A DNA stretch of 64,000 nt from Streptomyces xiamenensis (GTDB taxonomy: Bacteria; Actinomycetota; Actinomycetes; Streptomycetales; Streptomycetaceae), in contig NZ_CP009922.3 in the NCBI RefSeq assembly GCF_000993785.3, positions 4,340,001 to 4,404,000 of the forward strand. Direction: 5' to 3'. Below the pieces are notes generated by a model. The model was not told the origin of the DNA, ran no database searches, and was given only the letters and a program-made list of their open reading frames with translations. Both the position numbers and the translations under genes were made by a program. Positions 1 through 8,541 of this stretch are shown one piece after another. Positions within the stretch are counted from its first letter, which is position 1, and every line of letters begins with the position of its first letter.

Positions 1-2204
1 GGCGTCGTGGTCGTGCCCTCCTCGCGGTAGCCGCGCACATGCAGCTGGTCGTGCCCGGCCCGCCGGTACGTCAGCCGGTGGATCAGCCACGGATAGCCGT
101 GGTACGCGAAGATCACCGGCCGGTCGCGGGTGAACAGCGCGTCGTACTCACCGTCCGACATCCCGTGCGGATGCTCCTCGGCGGGCAGTAGCCGCGCCAT
201 GTCCACCACATTGACCACCCGCACCGAGAGCCCAGGCAGCTCCCGGCGCAGCAGCCACGCCGCCGCCAGCGTCTCCTGCGTGGGGACGTCCCCGGCGCAG
301 GCCAGCACCACGTCCGGCTCCCGCCCGGTGCCCGCCGACTCCGTGCCGGCCCACTCCCAGATCCCGGCGCCGCGCGCGCAGTGTGCCCGCGCGCTCTCCA
401 GATCCAGCCAGTCGAAGCACGGCTGCTTCCCGGCCACCACCACGTTCACGTAGTCCCGGCTGCGCAGCACGTGATCGGCGCAGGCCAGCAGCGTGTTGGC
501 GTCCGGCGGCAGATAGACCCGCACCACCTCCGGGCTCTTGTTCAGCACATGGTCGACGAAGCCCGGGTCCTGGTGCGAGAAGCCGTTGTGGTCCTGCCGC
601 CACACGTGGGAGGTCAGCAGATAGTTCAGGGAGGCGATCGGCGCCCGCCACGGCAGCCGCCGCGCGGAGCGCAGCCACTTGATGTGCTGGTTGGCCATCG
701 AGTCGACGATGTGGACGAACGCCTCGTAGCAGGAGAACAGGCCGTGCCGCCCGGTGAGCAGATAGCCCTCCAGCCAGCCCTGGCACAGATGCTCCGACAG
801 CACCTCCATCACCCGGCCGCCGTGCTCCAGATGCCGGTCCACCTCCAGCACCGCGCTCTCCCACTCCTTGCCGGTGGCCTCGTACACCGCGTCAAGACGG
901 TTGGACGCAGTCTCGTCGGGGCCCATCAGCCGGAAGTCGCGGCGCGCCGCAGTGGCCCGCATCAGCTCGGTCAGCAGCGTGCCCAGCACCTGGGTCGGCT
1001 CGTGCAGCGTGCTGCCGGGCCGCGCCACCTTCACCGCGGCGGCCTCCAGCGGCGGAACCGGCAGCTCCCGCAGCAGCAGCCCGCCGTTGGCGTGCGGCGT
1101 GCTGCCCAGCCGCCGGGTGCCCTGCGGCACCTGGGCCAGTACGGCGTCCCGGGGCCGGCCCAGCTCGTCGAAGAGCTCCTCGGGGCGGTACGAGCGCAGC
1201 CAGGTCTCCAGCTGCCGCAGATGACGCGGGTTCTCGCGCACCCCGTCCAGCGGCACCTGGTGGGAGCGCCAGGTCCCGGCCACCGGCAACCCGTCCACCT
1301 CGTCGGGCCCGGTCCAGCCCTTGGGCGTGCGCAGCACGATCACCGGCCACCGGGGGCGCTCCCGCACCCCGCCCGCCGCGCCGCCGCGTGCCGCGCGCTG
1401 GAGCCGGCCGATCCGTTCCACCGCCTCGTCCAGCGCCCCGGCCAGCTCCCGGTGGACGAGTTCGGGCCGGTCGCCGGAGACGAACAGCGGGTCGTGGCCG
1501 TACCCGCGCAGCAGCTGTGTCAGTTCTTCCTCGGGCAGCCGGGCCAGCACCGCCGGGTTGGCGATCTTCCAGCCGTTCAGGTGCAGCACCGGCAGCACCG
1601 CCCCGTCGTGCACCGGGTCCAGGAACTTGTTCGCGTGCCAGGAGCCGGCCAGCGGCCCGGTCTCCGCCTCCCCGTCCCCGATCACGCACGCCACCAGCAG
1701 CCCCGGATTGTCCAGCGCCGCCCCGTACGCGTGCGCCAGGCTGTAGCCCAGCTCGCCGCCCTCGTGGATCGAGCCGGGGACATCGGGCGCCACATGGCTG
1801 GGAACCCCGCCGGGGAACGAGAACTGCCGGAACAGCCGGGCCATCCCCGCCCCGTCCCGGGGCACATCCGGGTAGACCTCGCTCCAGGTGCCGTCCAGCC
1901 AGGTCCCCGCCACCACCGCGGGGCCGCCGTGCCCGGGGCCCCACACGCACATCGCGTCCAGGTCGCGGGCCCGGATCACCCGGTTCAGGTGCGCGTGCAG
2001 CAGATTGAGACCGGGTGAGGTGCCCCAGTGTCCCAGCAGGCGCGGCTTGATGTGCTCGGGCCGCAACGGCTCCGTCAGCAGCGGATTGCCCAGCAGGTAC
2101 AGCTGCCCGGCGGTCAGATAGTTCGCCGCCCGCCAGCGCGCGTCCAAGGCCGCCAGCTCGTCCGCGCCCAGGACGGCGGCGCGCCGTTCCACCGTGAGTG
2201 TCAT
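1..2204 (-). CDS. xfp: Phosphoketolase (xylulose-5-P/fructose-6-P), 3' end cut by window
   Basis: Thiamine-diphosphate enzyme that cleaves xylulose 5-phosphate or fructose 6-phosphate with phosphate to acetyl phosphate plus a shorter sugar phosphate, in the cytosol. The N-terminus reads MTLTVERRAAVLGADELAAL and continues with the family motifs HWGTSPGLN, GPGHGGPA, EGGELGYSL, VIGDGEAETGPLA and LNGWKIANPAV. About 734 of the usual ~790 residues are in the window, and the gene runs off the left edge. The ATG at 2204 fits the family N-terminus. It is divergent from the GH31 gene with only 73 bp between the starts, so the two probably share a promoter region and may both serve carbon metabolism. 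Family assignment is firm; substrate preference cannot be read. Confidence 0.95.
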   Translation of the reverse strand, partial: MTLTVERRAAVLGADELAALDARWRAANYLTAGQLYLLGNPLLTEPLRPEHIKPRLLGHWGTSPGLNLLHAHLNRVIRARDLDAMCVWGPGHGGPAVVAGTWLDGTWSEVYPDVPRDGAGMARLFRQFSFPGGVPSHVAPDVPGSIHEGGELGYSLAHAYGAALDNPGLLVACVIGDGEAETGPLAGSWHANKFLDPVHDGAVLPVLHLNGWKIANPAVLARLPEEELTQLLRGYGHDPLFVSGDRPELVHRELAGALDEAVERIGRLQRAARGGAAGGVRERPRWPVIVLRTPKGWTGPDEVDGLPVAGTWRSHQVPLDGVRENPRHLRQLETWLRSYRPEELFDELGRPRDAVLAQVPQGTRRLGSTPHANGGLLLRELPVPPLEAAAVKVARPGSTLHEPTQVLGTLLTELMRATAARRDFRLMGPDETASNRLDAVYEATGKEWESAVLEVDRHLEHGGRVMEVLSEHLCQGWLEGYLLTGRHGLFSCYEAFVHIVDSMANQHIKWLRSARRLPWRAPIASLNYLLTSHVWRQDHNGFSHQDPGFVDHVLNKSPEVVRVYLPPDANTLLACADHVLRSRDYVNVVVAGKQPCFDWLDLESARAHCARGAGIWEWAGTESAGTGREPDVVLACAGDVPTQETLAAAWLLRRELPGLSVRVVNVVDMARLLPAEEHPHGMSDGEYDALFTRDRPVIFAYHGYPWLIHRLTYRRAGHDQLHVRGYREEGTTTT

Positions 2205-2277
2205 GCGCACCGGGTAGCCGGGCCGGGTGCGCCTCAAACGCCGGTTTTCGCCCCTGGGGGCCGGGTACCCGCGGCGG

Positions 2278-4296
2278 ATGTCGAGGCACACCGACCCGTA
2301 CGCGGCCGCAGGTCCGGAGGCGGACGGCCCGTTCCTGCGGGTGACGCTCGCCTCCGGGGCCACCGTCCGCGTCGAGTGCACCGTTCCGCTGGACGGGGTA
2401 CTGCGGCTGCGGCTCGCCGACCGCCCCGCCACCGTCCACCACCACGACTCGCCGGTGCTGCTGGACGCCCCCCGCCGCCCGGCGCGGCTGCACGCCACAC
2501 CCGAGGGGGTGGAGATCACCGGGCCCGGCGTGCGGGCGCTGTGGGAACGCGGGTCGGGGCAGGGCTTCCACTTCGGCACCTACCACCGCTTCAGCGAGCC
2601 CGAGGCCGGCATCGCGCCGTTCCGCTCCGGCTACCGGCCCGCGACCCGGCACCACCGCACCGCCTCCTGGGTGGAGACCATCCACCTCAACCCGGGCCAC
2701 TGCGTCTACGGCGGCGGCGAGAGCTACCAGGGCATCGACCTGCGCGGCCGGCGCCGCACCCTGCGCAACACCGAGGAGAACCGCGCCGCCGGGCGCGACA
2801 CCGCCTACCTCAATGTGCCGCTGCTGTGGTCGGACGCCGGCTGGGGCCTGTTCGCGCACACCGGCGGGCCCGTCGACGCCGACATCGGCGCCACCCACGC
2901 CGAAGCCGCCCGGATCGAGATCGAGGGCGATGACCTCGACCTCTTCCTCATCAGCGGCGACGCCCCCACCATCCTGGACCGCTACCTCACCCTCACCGGC
3001 CGTCCGCACCCGCTGCCCGACTGGGCGTTCGGGGTGTGGATGAGCCGCTCCTCCTACTTCACCGCGGACGAGATGGTCCGCACCGTCGACGAACTCCAGG
3101 CCGCCGGCTGCCCGGTGGACGTCATGCACGTCGACGAGTGGCTGGCCGGCAACGTCCTGGAGGCCGCCGCCTGGACGTACGGGCCCGACCGGCGCCGCTT
3201 TCCGCGGGACTGGTCCCGGCAGCTGGCCCAGCGCGGGGTGCGCACCAGCCTGTGGATCAACCCGTACGTCAAACGCGGCACTCCGCTGGGCGACGAACTG
3301 ACCCGGCGCGGCTACCTCGTCCGGGACGTGTACGGCGCCCCGGCGCCCACCGCCGACAACCCGGACTCCCTCGTCGTCGACTTCACCCACTCCGAGGCCC
3401 GCGAATGGTGGTGCGAGCGGCTGGCCGACGCGCTGCGCGAGGAACACGCGAGCGCCGTGCTCGCCGACTTCGGCGAGGAGATCCCCGCCGACGCGGTCTT
3501 CGCCGACGGCAGCCGGGGTTCGCAACTGCGCAACGCCTACGGGCTGATCTACCAGGAGGTGGTGCGCGAGGCGGGACTGCGCGCCCGCGCCGGGGACTTC
3601 ACGGCGATCGCCCGCTCGGGCACGGCGGGCTCGCAACGCAACCCGGCGCACTGGGCGGGTGACATGCCCTCCAGCTGGAGCGGACTGGCGTCCACGGTGC
3701 GCGCCGTGGAGTCCATGGCGCTCAGCGGCTGCTCGGTGGTCACCCATGACGCGGGCGGCTACTACACGCCCGAGTCCTTCGAAGCGGCCTCCGTGGTGCG
3801 GCGGCGGATGACACCGGACGCCGTACCCACGGACGTGGAGCCCGAGTTGTACGGGCGGTGGGTGCAGTGGGCGGCGTTCTCCCCGATCATGCGGTTCCAC
3901 GGGATGGGGCGCAGGGAGCCGACCGCCTACCCCGAGCCGGTACGGTCGGCCGCCATCGCGGCGTGCCGGCTGCGGCACCGGCTCGCCCCGTACATCGTCG
4001 GCTGCGCCGCCGAGGCCACCACGGAGGGCGGGATGCCCCTCATGCGGCCGATGCCGCTCGCCTTCCCCGAGGACCGGTGCGCCCGCGACGCGCAGTTGCA
4101 GTACCTGCTGGGTCCTGACGTGCTGGTGGCCCCGGTGCTGGAGCGGGGCGGGCGCCGCGATCTGTACGTGCCGCCGGGGGAGTGGCGGCAACTGCTGGGC
4201 GAGGGCTCCCTGACGGGGCCGGGCTGGCGGGAAGTGCGGTGCGGGCCGGCGGAGTTCCCCGGCTATGTGCGCGCCGGGCGGGAAATAGGACTGTGA
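2278..4296 (+). CDS. Glycoside hydrolase family 31 (alpha-xylosidase/alpha-glucosidase-like)
   Basis: A 672-residue retaining alpha-glycosidase of GH31. An N-terminal beta domain contains the GGGESYQGIDLRG stretch that precedes the catalytic barrel in YicI-like enzymes. The nucleophile is the Asp in VLADFGEEIP, and the acid/base is the Asp in HWAGDMPSSWSGL, both in the normal order. The FRFHGMGRREP-like region (PIMRFHGMGRREPTAY) forms part of the substrate site. No signal peptide is seen, so it probably acts on short imported oligosaccharides. The ATG at 2278 was chosen because the frame upstream has only a GTG with a low-quality extension. It is divergent from the phosphoketolase. Alpha-xylosidase versus alpha-glucosidase is not resolved. 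Confidence 0.9.
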   Translation: MSRHTDPYAAAGPEADGPFLRVTLASGATVRVECTVPLDGVLRLRLADRPATVHHHDSPVLLDAPRRPARLHATPEGVEITGPGVRALWERGSGQGFHFGTYHRFSEPEAGIAPFRSGYRPATRHHRTASWVETIHLNPGHCVYGGGESYQGIDLRGRRRTLRNTEENRAAGRDTAYLNVPLLWSDAGWGLFAHTGGPVDADIGATHAEAARIEIEGDDLDLFLISGDAPTILDRYLTLTGRPHPLPDWAFGVWMSRSSYFTADEMVRTVDELQAAGCPVDVMHVDEWLAGNVLEAAAWTYGPDRRRFPRDWSRQLAQRGVRTSLWINPYVKRGTPLGDELTRRGYLVRDVYGAPAPTADNPDSLVVDFTHSEAREWWCERLADALREEHASAVLADFGEEIPADAVFADGSRGSQLRNAYGLIYQEVVREAGLRARAGDFTAIARSGTAGSQRNPAHWAGDMPSSWSGLASTVRAVESMALSGCSVVTHDAGGYYTPESFEAASVVRRRMTPDAVPTDVEPELYGRWVQWAAFSPIMRFHGMGRREPTAYPEPVRSAAIAACRLRHRLAPYIVGCAAEATTEGGMPLMRPMPLAFPEDRCARDAQLQYLLGPDVLVAPVLERGGRRDLYVPPGEWRQLLGEGSLTGPGWREVRCGPAEFPGYVRAGREIGL

Positions 4297-4397
4297 AGCA
4301 CCGGCGCGCGTAACGCAATGTATGCGCACGCTCGCTCAATGGAGTGATCTTGGTGGTCCGAGCGCCCGTCGGCGGTGCCCGGAACCGCATGCTGGAC

Positions 4398-4491
4398 AGG
4401 GCGTGTGCCGCCCGGCATCCCAGCCGGCCCGTCGTCCCACGGGCACCGGTGCCCCTCCCCCTCCGCCACCGTGCCGGCCGGCACACGCCCT
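4398..4491 (+). promoter_or_regulatory. Structured leader: long inverted repeat upstream of the P450
   Basis: The 231-bp gap between GH31 and P450 contains no supported gene but strong dyad symmetry. Bases 4398-4410 pair perfectly with 4479-4491 (13 bp), and 4412-4415 extend the stem against 4474-4477. Inside the loop lies a perfect 14-bp palindrome at 4441-4454. It may terminate GH31 transcription or fold in the P450 mRNA leader. The sequence alone cannot decide which. Confidence 0.5.
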
Positions 4492-4527
4492 CACCATGTC
4501 CCAGCCACGAAAGGCAACACCGCCCCC

Positions 4528-5754
4528 ATGCCCGGACAGCAGGAACAGCAGGCACCGTCGGAGCACCCGGAGCAGCAGGAACTCCTCACCTTCCCCTTCC
4601 CCTCGACGGGCCTTGAGTTTCCCCCCGTCTACCACGAGCTGTACCAGCAGCGGCTCACCAAGGTCCGGCTCCCGTACGGCGACGACGCCTATCTCGCCAT
4701 CCGGTACGCCGATGTGAAGACCGTGCTGTCCGACTCCCGGTTCTCCATCGTCGCCTCCCTCGGCCAGGACCAGCCACGCACCCGGGCCGGGGCCCGCGTC
4801 GGCAATGGCCTGTTCTCCCTCGACCCCCCGCAGCACTCCCGGCTGCGCTCCGTCCTGGGCCGGGACTTCACCCCGCGCCGGGTGGAGAAGCTGCGCGAGC
4901 GGGTGCGGGAGCTGACCGACCAGTGTCTGGACCGCATGGAGGCCGCCGGGTCCCCCGCCGATCTCGTTGCCCACCTCGCCGTGCCGATGCCCACCGCCGT
5001 GGTGTGCGAGATGATGGGCGTGCCCGAGCCCGACCACCACCTGTTCTGGGGCTGGGCCGAGACGATCCTGTCGAACGACACCACGCCCGACGACCTCATC
5101 CGGCGTTACCAGGAGTTCACCGCCTACATGGGCGCCATGGTCGAGGAGCGCCGCGCCCGCCCCACCGACGACATGTTCGGCATGCTGGTGCGGGCCTGCG
5201 ACGAGGAGGGCCGGATCACCGAGATCGAGATGCACGCGCTCGCCTCCGACCTGCTCAGCGCCGGCTTCGTCAGCACCGCCCACCAGATCGCCAACTTCAC
5301 GGCCATGCTGCTGGCCCGCCCCGAACGGCTCCAGCCCCTGGTGGACAAGCCGGAGCAGATCCCGGCCGCCGTCGAGGAACTCATGCGCCACGTGCCGATC
5401 CTCAGCGGCTTCTCCTTCCCCCGCTACGCCACCGAGGACCTGGAGCTGGGCGGGGTGACCGTCCGCCGCGGCGAGGCCGTCATCCCGGTGATCGCCGCCG
5501 CCAACCGCGACCCCGACGTCTACCCGGACGCCGGCCGCCTCGACCTCGAACGCAACGGGCTCCCGCACCTGGGCTTCGGCCAGGGCCCGCACTTCTGCAT
5601 CGGCGCCCATCTGGCCCGGGTCGAGCTGCAGGTGGTCCTCGAAGCCCTCACCGAGCGCTTCCCCGACCTGCGCTTCGGCGTCCCCGAGAACGAACTCAAG
5701 TGGAAGCAGGGTCACTTCATGAACGGCCTCCACGAACTGCCCGTCGCCTGGTAG
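4528..5754 (+). CDS. Cytochrome P450 (bacterial class, CYP107-like)
   Basis: A soluble 408-residue P450 monooxygenase. The heme loop reads GFGQGPHFCIGAHLARVE with the axial Cys, and the K-helix ExxR is in EELMRHV. The I-helix reads LLSAGFVSTAHQ, so the usual acid/Thr pair of AGx(D/E)T is replaced by Val-Ser. The ATG at 4528 follows a GAAAGG box; a longer frame from 4375 has no ribosome site. No ferredoxin or reductase lies nearby. A strong hairpin follows the stop. The nearest natural-product clusters are a lasso cassette at 11-16 kb and a PTM cluster at 16-28 kb. P450s tailor PTMs in other strains, so a tailoring role is possible but inferred only from proximity. Confidence 0.92.
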   Translation: MPGQQEQQAPSEHPEQQELLTFPFPSTGLEFPPVYHELYQQRLTKVRLPYGDDAYLAIRYADVKTVLSDSRFSIVASLGQDQPRTRAGARVGNGLFSLDPPQHSRLRSVLGRDFTPRRVEKLRERVRELTDQCLDRMEAAGSPADLVAHLAVPMPTAVVCEMMGVPEPDHHLFWGWAETILSNDTTPDDLIRRYQEFTAYMGAMVEERRARPTDDMFGMLVRACDEEGRITEIEMHALASDLLSAGFVSTAHQIANFTAMLLARPERLQPLVDKPEQIPAAVEELMRHVPILSGFSFPRYATEDLELGGVTVRRGEAVIPVIAAANRDPDVYPDAGRLDLERNGLPHLGFGQGPHFCIGAHLARVELQVVLEALTERFPDLRFGVPENELKWKQGHFMNGLHELPVAW

Positions 5755-5764
5755 CGGAAAGGCG

Positions 5765-5792
5765 GCCCCGCCGACCGTGCGGTCGGCGGGGC
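5765..5792 (+). terminator. Rho-independent-like terminator after P450
   Basis: Perfect 12-bp GC-rich stem (5765-5776 with 5781-5792) with a four-base loop, 10 bp after the P450 stop. It lies between convergent genes, so it may work in both directions. Confidence 0.8.
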
Positions 5793-5838
5793 GGAGCCAC
5801 GAGAAGTGGCCTGTGCGGGCGTCTGGAAGTGACACGGA

Positions 5839-6321
5839 TCAGGGAAGCCTCCTGGCCAATACCTGCTCCCTGGTCACACCGTCGGGCAACAGCTCCCCCA
5901 GCTCTCCGGTGGCGACGAATCCGTTGCGTCGGTAGAGGGCGATGGCGGACGCGTTTCCCGGGATCACCGCGAGCCCGAGTGTGGTGGCGCCCGATTGCCG
6001 TGCCCAATACGCCACCGCTTCGATCAGCCGGTCTCCGACACCCTCACCCCGTGCCGCGGGGCTGACCCACAGCGACCTGAGTTCGCTCGTCCCGCGGTCA
6101 CCGCGGATGCCTCTGACCATGCCCACGGGCAGGTCTCCGCGCAGCGCGACGACGTTGTGGGAGCCGGGCAGATCCAGACGAGCACGCCACTGCTCCCGGC
6201 CGCCCCTGTCCCAGTTGGCGAGCCGGGCCTTGAAGGCATACGGCGCATCGGTCAGCGCGGCGACGCGGACCTCCTGCCACAGCGGCCAGTCATCCGACGT
6301 GATGATGTGCAGACGCACCAT
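5839..6321 (-). CDS. GNAT-family N-acetyltransferase
   Basis: A 160-residue cytosolic acetyl-CoA-dependent acetyltransferase. The core reads LWVSPAARGEGVGDRLIEA, which carries the acetyl-CoA-binding R-G-x-G-V-G loop, followed by LGLAVIPGNASAIALYRRNGF, the typical motif B end. The N-terminus MVRLHIITSDDWPLWQEVRV matches small stand-alone GNATs. The ATG at 6321 was preferred over a longer upstream frame that lacks GNAT-like sequence. Substrate is unknown. It is convergent with the P450 and divergent from the CstR-like gene. Confidence 0.85.
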   Translation of the reverse strand: MVRLHIITSDDWPLWQEVRVAALTDAPYAFKARLANWDRGGREQWRARLDLPGSHNVVALRGDLPVGMVRGIRGDRGTSELRSLWVSPAARGEGVGDRLIEAVAYWARQSGATTLGLAVIPGNASAIALYRRNGFVATGELGELLPDGVTREQVLARRLP

Positions 6322-6491
6322 GCGGGGGAGTGTGCCGCACGGGCCGGCAGTCGGGTAGGAAGCACGCGCCGCCAGGGCTCGGTTCAGTCGGCTGTAGAGG
6401 GTTCCCCGGCTCGTGCCCCGGTGCCGGCCGGGCGGTGGTGGGGGAGCGGCGGGGATTTTTCTTCGCCCGGTTGGGGTTACCCCTTCGATAG

Positions 6492-6509
6492 GATACCCAA
6501 GGGGGTATC
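6492..6509. promoter_or_regulatory. CstR/CsoR-type operator upstream of the repressor gene
   Basis: Perfect inverted repeat GATACCC-AAGG-GGGTATC, 18 bp before the GTG start of the DUF156 repressor. Its TACCC-N4-GGGTA core is the same as in the two sites at 9934 and 9971, which supports autoregulation of one regulon. Confidence 0.75.
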
Positions 6510-6526
6510 TCTGAGGAGTGTGGGTT

Positions 6527-6808
6527 GTGGAACTGGCGATGGCGGCCGAGGAACTGAAGACAGTGGTCAACCGGCTGCGCCGGGCGCAGGGCCAGATCGC
6601 CGGGGTGATCAAGATGATCGAGGAGGGGCGGGACTGCGAGGACGTCGTCACCCAGCTCGCCGCGGCGTCCAGGGCTTTGGACAAGGCCGGTTTCGCGATC
6701 ATCGCCACGGGGCTGCAGCACTGCCTGACCGATGCGGACATGGCTGCTTCCGGTGACCGGGAGCAGATGCGGGCTCGGCTGGAGAAGCTGTTCCTTTCTC
6801 TGGCCTGA
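6527..6808 (+). CDS. CstR-like persulfide-sensing repressor (CsoR/RcnR, DUF156 family)
   Basis: A 93-residue all-helical DUF156 repressor with the family's RRAQGQIAGVIKMI helix. Cys37 and Cys66 are spaced 29 residues apart as in the family. The position four before the second Cys, a copper-ligand His in CsoR, is Gly here (TGLQHC). That pattern fits the sulfur sensor CstR better than copper CsoR. The neighbours (rhodaneses, TauE/SafE, persulfide dioxygenase) are typical CstR targets. The GTG at 6527 is placed by GAGGAG at 6513-6518; an in-frame GTG at 6518 overlaps that box. An operator lies directly upstream. Function is inferred from residues plus context. Confidence 0.88.
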   Translation: MELAMAAEELKTVVNRLRRAQGQIAGVIKMIEEGRDCEDVVTQLAAASRALDKAGFAIIATGLQHCLTDADMAASGDREQMRARLEKLFLSLA

Positions 6809-6874
6809 GCCGGGGTGCCGCGACGCCGGATCACCCGCCCTGTCCGGAGCGGCCGGCCACCCGGCCCGGCATGT

Positions 6875-6912
6875 ACAAGGGGAGGGGCCCTGATTCGGGT
6901 CCCTCCCCTTGT
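6875..6912. terminator. Bidirectional terminator between repressor and sulfur operon
   Basis: A 16-bp stem (12 perfect pairs 6875-6886/6901-6912 plus four inner pairs including one G-T) closes a six-base loop between two convergent genes. Confidence 0.85.
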
Positions 6913-6920
6913 GGTGTGGT

Positions 6921-7496
6921 TCAGCGGTCGCGCAGTGCGGCCAGCGTGTTGTCGAGGTCGGCGGCGCGGGGGCGGTTGTGGGGGAGCTTGGCGAGCATGG
7001 CGGCCATGCCGCAGGTGTTGGTCAGGGCGGAGAAGACCAGACCGCCCGCGATGCCGGCGGAGAGGAACTGGAAGGCCGGGTGCACGACGAGCCCGAGCAG
7101 CAGGCCGAGCAGCACGATCACTCCCGCGGTGAGCCTCACCTGCCGCTCCATTCCCCAGACGGCACGGGAGGCGCCCTGAGGGCGGTGGAGCTCGTGGCCG
7201 TCCGCCGCCCAGGCGCCGGTTCCTCCCGACAGGGTGGCAGCGGTGACACCGTTCTCCGCGAGGATCGTGCAGGCGTTCTGGGAGCGGGCGCCGGAGGCGC
7301 AGACGACCAGGATGTCGCCGCGGTCGGAGGCGTGACGGATGTCGGGCAGCGCGCGCCGTATCCGGTCGAGGGGGATGTTGAGCGCGCCGGGCAGATGGCC
7401 GCCGGCGTATTCGCCCGGGGTGCGCACGTCGATGATGGTCAGTTCGTGCAGGCGGGTGCGCGCCTCGTCGGTGGCGAGGGCCGTGGGTGTGGTCAT
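6921..7496 (-). CDS. Rhodanese domain fused to a DUF2892 membrane segment
   Basis: A 191-residue membrane-anchored sulfurtransferase, similar in layout to E. coli YgaP. Residues ~10-110 form a rhodanese domain with VRTPGEYAGGHLPGALNIP and the active-site loop VVCASGARSQNA, where Cys carries the persulfide. Residues ~120-175 hold two hydrophobic segments (VIVLLGLLLGLVVHPAFQF and the FLSAGIAGGLVFSALTNTCG stretch) typical of DUF2892. It is the last gene of the leftward sulfur operon, 137 bp after the TauE/SafE gene. It is likely controlled by the CstR-like repressor through the sites at 9.93-9.99 kb. Confidence 0.9.
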   Translation of the reverse strand: MTTPTALATDEARTRLHELTIIDVRTPGEYAGGHLPGALNIPLDRIRRALPDIRHASDRGDILVVCASGARSQNACTILAENGVTAATLSGGTGAWAADGHELHRPQGASRAVWGMERQVRLTAGVIVLLGLLLGLVVHPAFQFLSAGIAGGLVFSALTNTCGMAAMLAKLPHNRPRAADLDNTLAALRDR

Positions 7497-7633
7497 GGCA
7501 GAGGTGATCCTTGCGTGGTGGGTGTGCTGAGCTTGATCTGACGGGAGCCGGACCGGAGCCGGCCCCCGAGACGCGCGGCCGGCCGGAGAAGCTTCTCCTG
7601 CTCCCCGGTCCGAGCCGGTGGCGGCCCTCGTGT

Positions 7634-8377
7634 TCAGACGATCACGTCGACGAGCATGAAGGCCGAGACCGCCAGCAGGAGGCCGGCGAAAATCTTCCGC
7701 AGGGTGGTGCCGGAGATCTTCGTCGCGAGGCGTTTGCCGTCCCAGGCGCCGAGGATCGCGGCTCCGGTGAAGGGGCCGATGACCTCCCAGTGGAGTTCGC
7801 CGGTGGTGCCGCTGCGGGCGGCGAGCGCGGCGAGCGAGTTCACGGTGATGACGAGCAGGCTGGTGCCCACCGCCCGGCGCATGGCCAGCCCCAGGACGCT
7901 CACCAGGGCGGGCACGGCGAGGAATCCCCCGCCGACCCCCAGCAGGCCTGTCACGGCGCCGAGTCCGGCACCGGCGCCGGCCGCCTTGCCGGGACGGATC
8001 CGGTCCGGCGGCTCGGACGCGGACGGGCGCAGCATGCGCAGGGCCGCCAGCGCGGCGATGACCGCGAACGCCGCCGTCAGTACCGCTGCGGGCGGGCGCC
8101 CTGCGACTGCGCCCGCGAGAAAGGCGGGGACGATGCCCGCGGCGGCGAACAGCGCCCCTGTCCTCCACGCCACGTTCCCGTCGCGGGTGTGGGCGTACAG
8201 GGCGGTGGCGGAGGTGGCGGTGACAATGATCAGGCTGGCGGTGGTGGCGGCAGCCGGAGTGAAACCGAGCAGGTAGATCAGCGCCGGTACGGCAAGGACG
8301 CTGCCGCCGCCGCCGAGTGCGCCGAGGGCCAGACCGATGACGGCCCCGGCGATGAGGGCGAGAATGAGGACCGTCAC
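7634..8377 (-). CDS. TauE/SafE-family anion exporter
   Basis: A 247-residue polytopic membrane protein of the sulfite exporter TauE/SafE family. The N-terminal half has the GGGGSVLAVPALIYLLG loop and the C-terminal half repeats it as GVGGGFLAVPALVSVLGL, the internal duplication of this family. About eight membrane segments are visible. The start was taken as the GTG at 8377, because it overlaps the TGA of the preceding small gene (GTGA) and is probably translationally coupled. An ATG at 8401 is the alternative. In this operon it probably exports sulfite or a related product of persulfide oxidation. Confidence 0.9.
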   Translation of the reverse strand: MTVLILALIAGAVIGLALGALGGGGSVLAVPALIYLLGFTPAAATTASLIIVTATSATALYAHTRDGNVAWRTGALFAAAGIVPAFLAGAVAGRPPAAVLTAAFAVIAALAALRMLRPSASEPPDRIRPGKAAGAGAGLGAVTGLLGVGGGFLAVPALVSVLGLAMRRAVGTSLLVITVNSLAALAARSGTTGELHWEVIGPFTGAAILGAWDGKRLATKISGTTLRKIFAGLLLAVSAFMLVDVIV

Positions 8378-8505
8378 GCTGTGTGCCCGCTGTTCCCACA
8401 TTGGTCGACGACGGGGTGTCCGGCGGCGGCCCACGCGTTCATGCCGCTGGTGCGGCGCGCCTCGTCGACCGTGACACGGGGCCCGTTTCGGCGGGAGCAG
8501 AACAT
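8374..8505 (-). pseudogene. Internally deleted rhodanese, 43-residue remnant or mini-protein
   Basis: A short frame with a good ribosome site (GGAAGGAAG, then ATG at 8505) and a GTGA overlap with the TauE/SafE gene. Its N-terminal part contains VTVDEARRT, which normally opens a rhodanese domain, and this runs directly into SGMNAWAAAGHPVVDQCGNSG, which normally closes one. The ~60 residues between, including the CxxGxR active-site loop, are absent while the frame is kept. It therefore cannot be a sulfurtransferase. It may survive to couple translation of the exporter. The deletion could also be an assembly collapse. The parent-domain match is from memory of family sequences. Confidence 0.6.
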
Positions 8506-8541
8506 CACACGCTTCCTTCCTTGCGAGGGGGACGGCCGAAC

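Noticed and set aside
381..2018. Long plus-strand frame across the phosphoketolase
   Set aside because: Antisense shadow; His/Gln/Arg/Pro-rich without motifs, while the minus strand encodes a recognisable enzyme.
892..4329. A 1,145-residue minus-strand frame across phosphoketolase and GH31
   Set aside because: It crosses two real genes in the wrong frame or on the wrong strand; composition is a GC artefact.
6527..6808. Copper-sensing CsoR
   Set aside because: The His ligand four residues before the second Cys is Gly, and the neighbours are persulfide enzymes, not copper pumps or chaperones.
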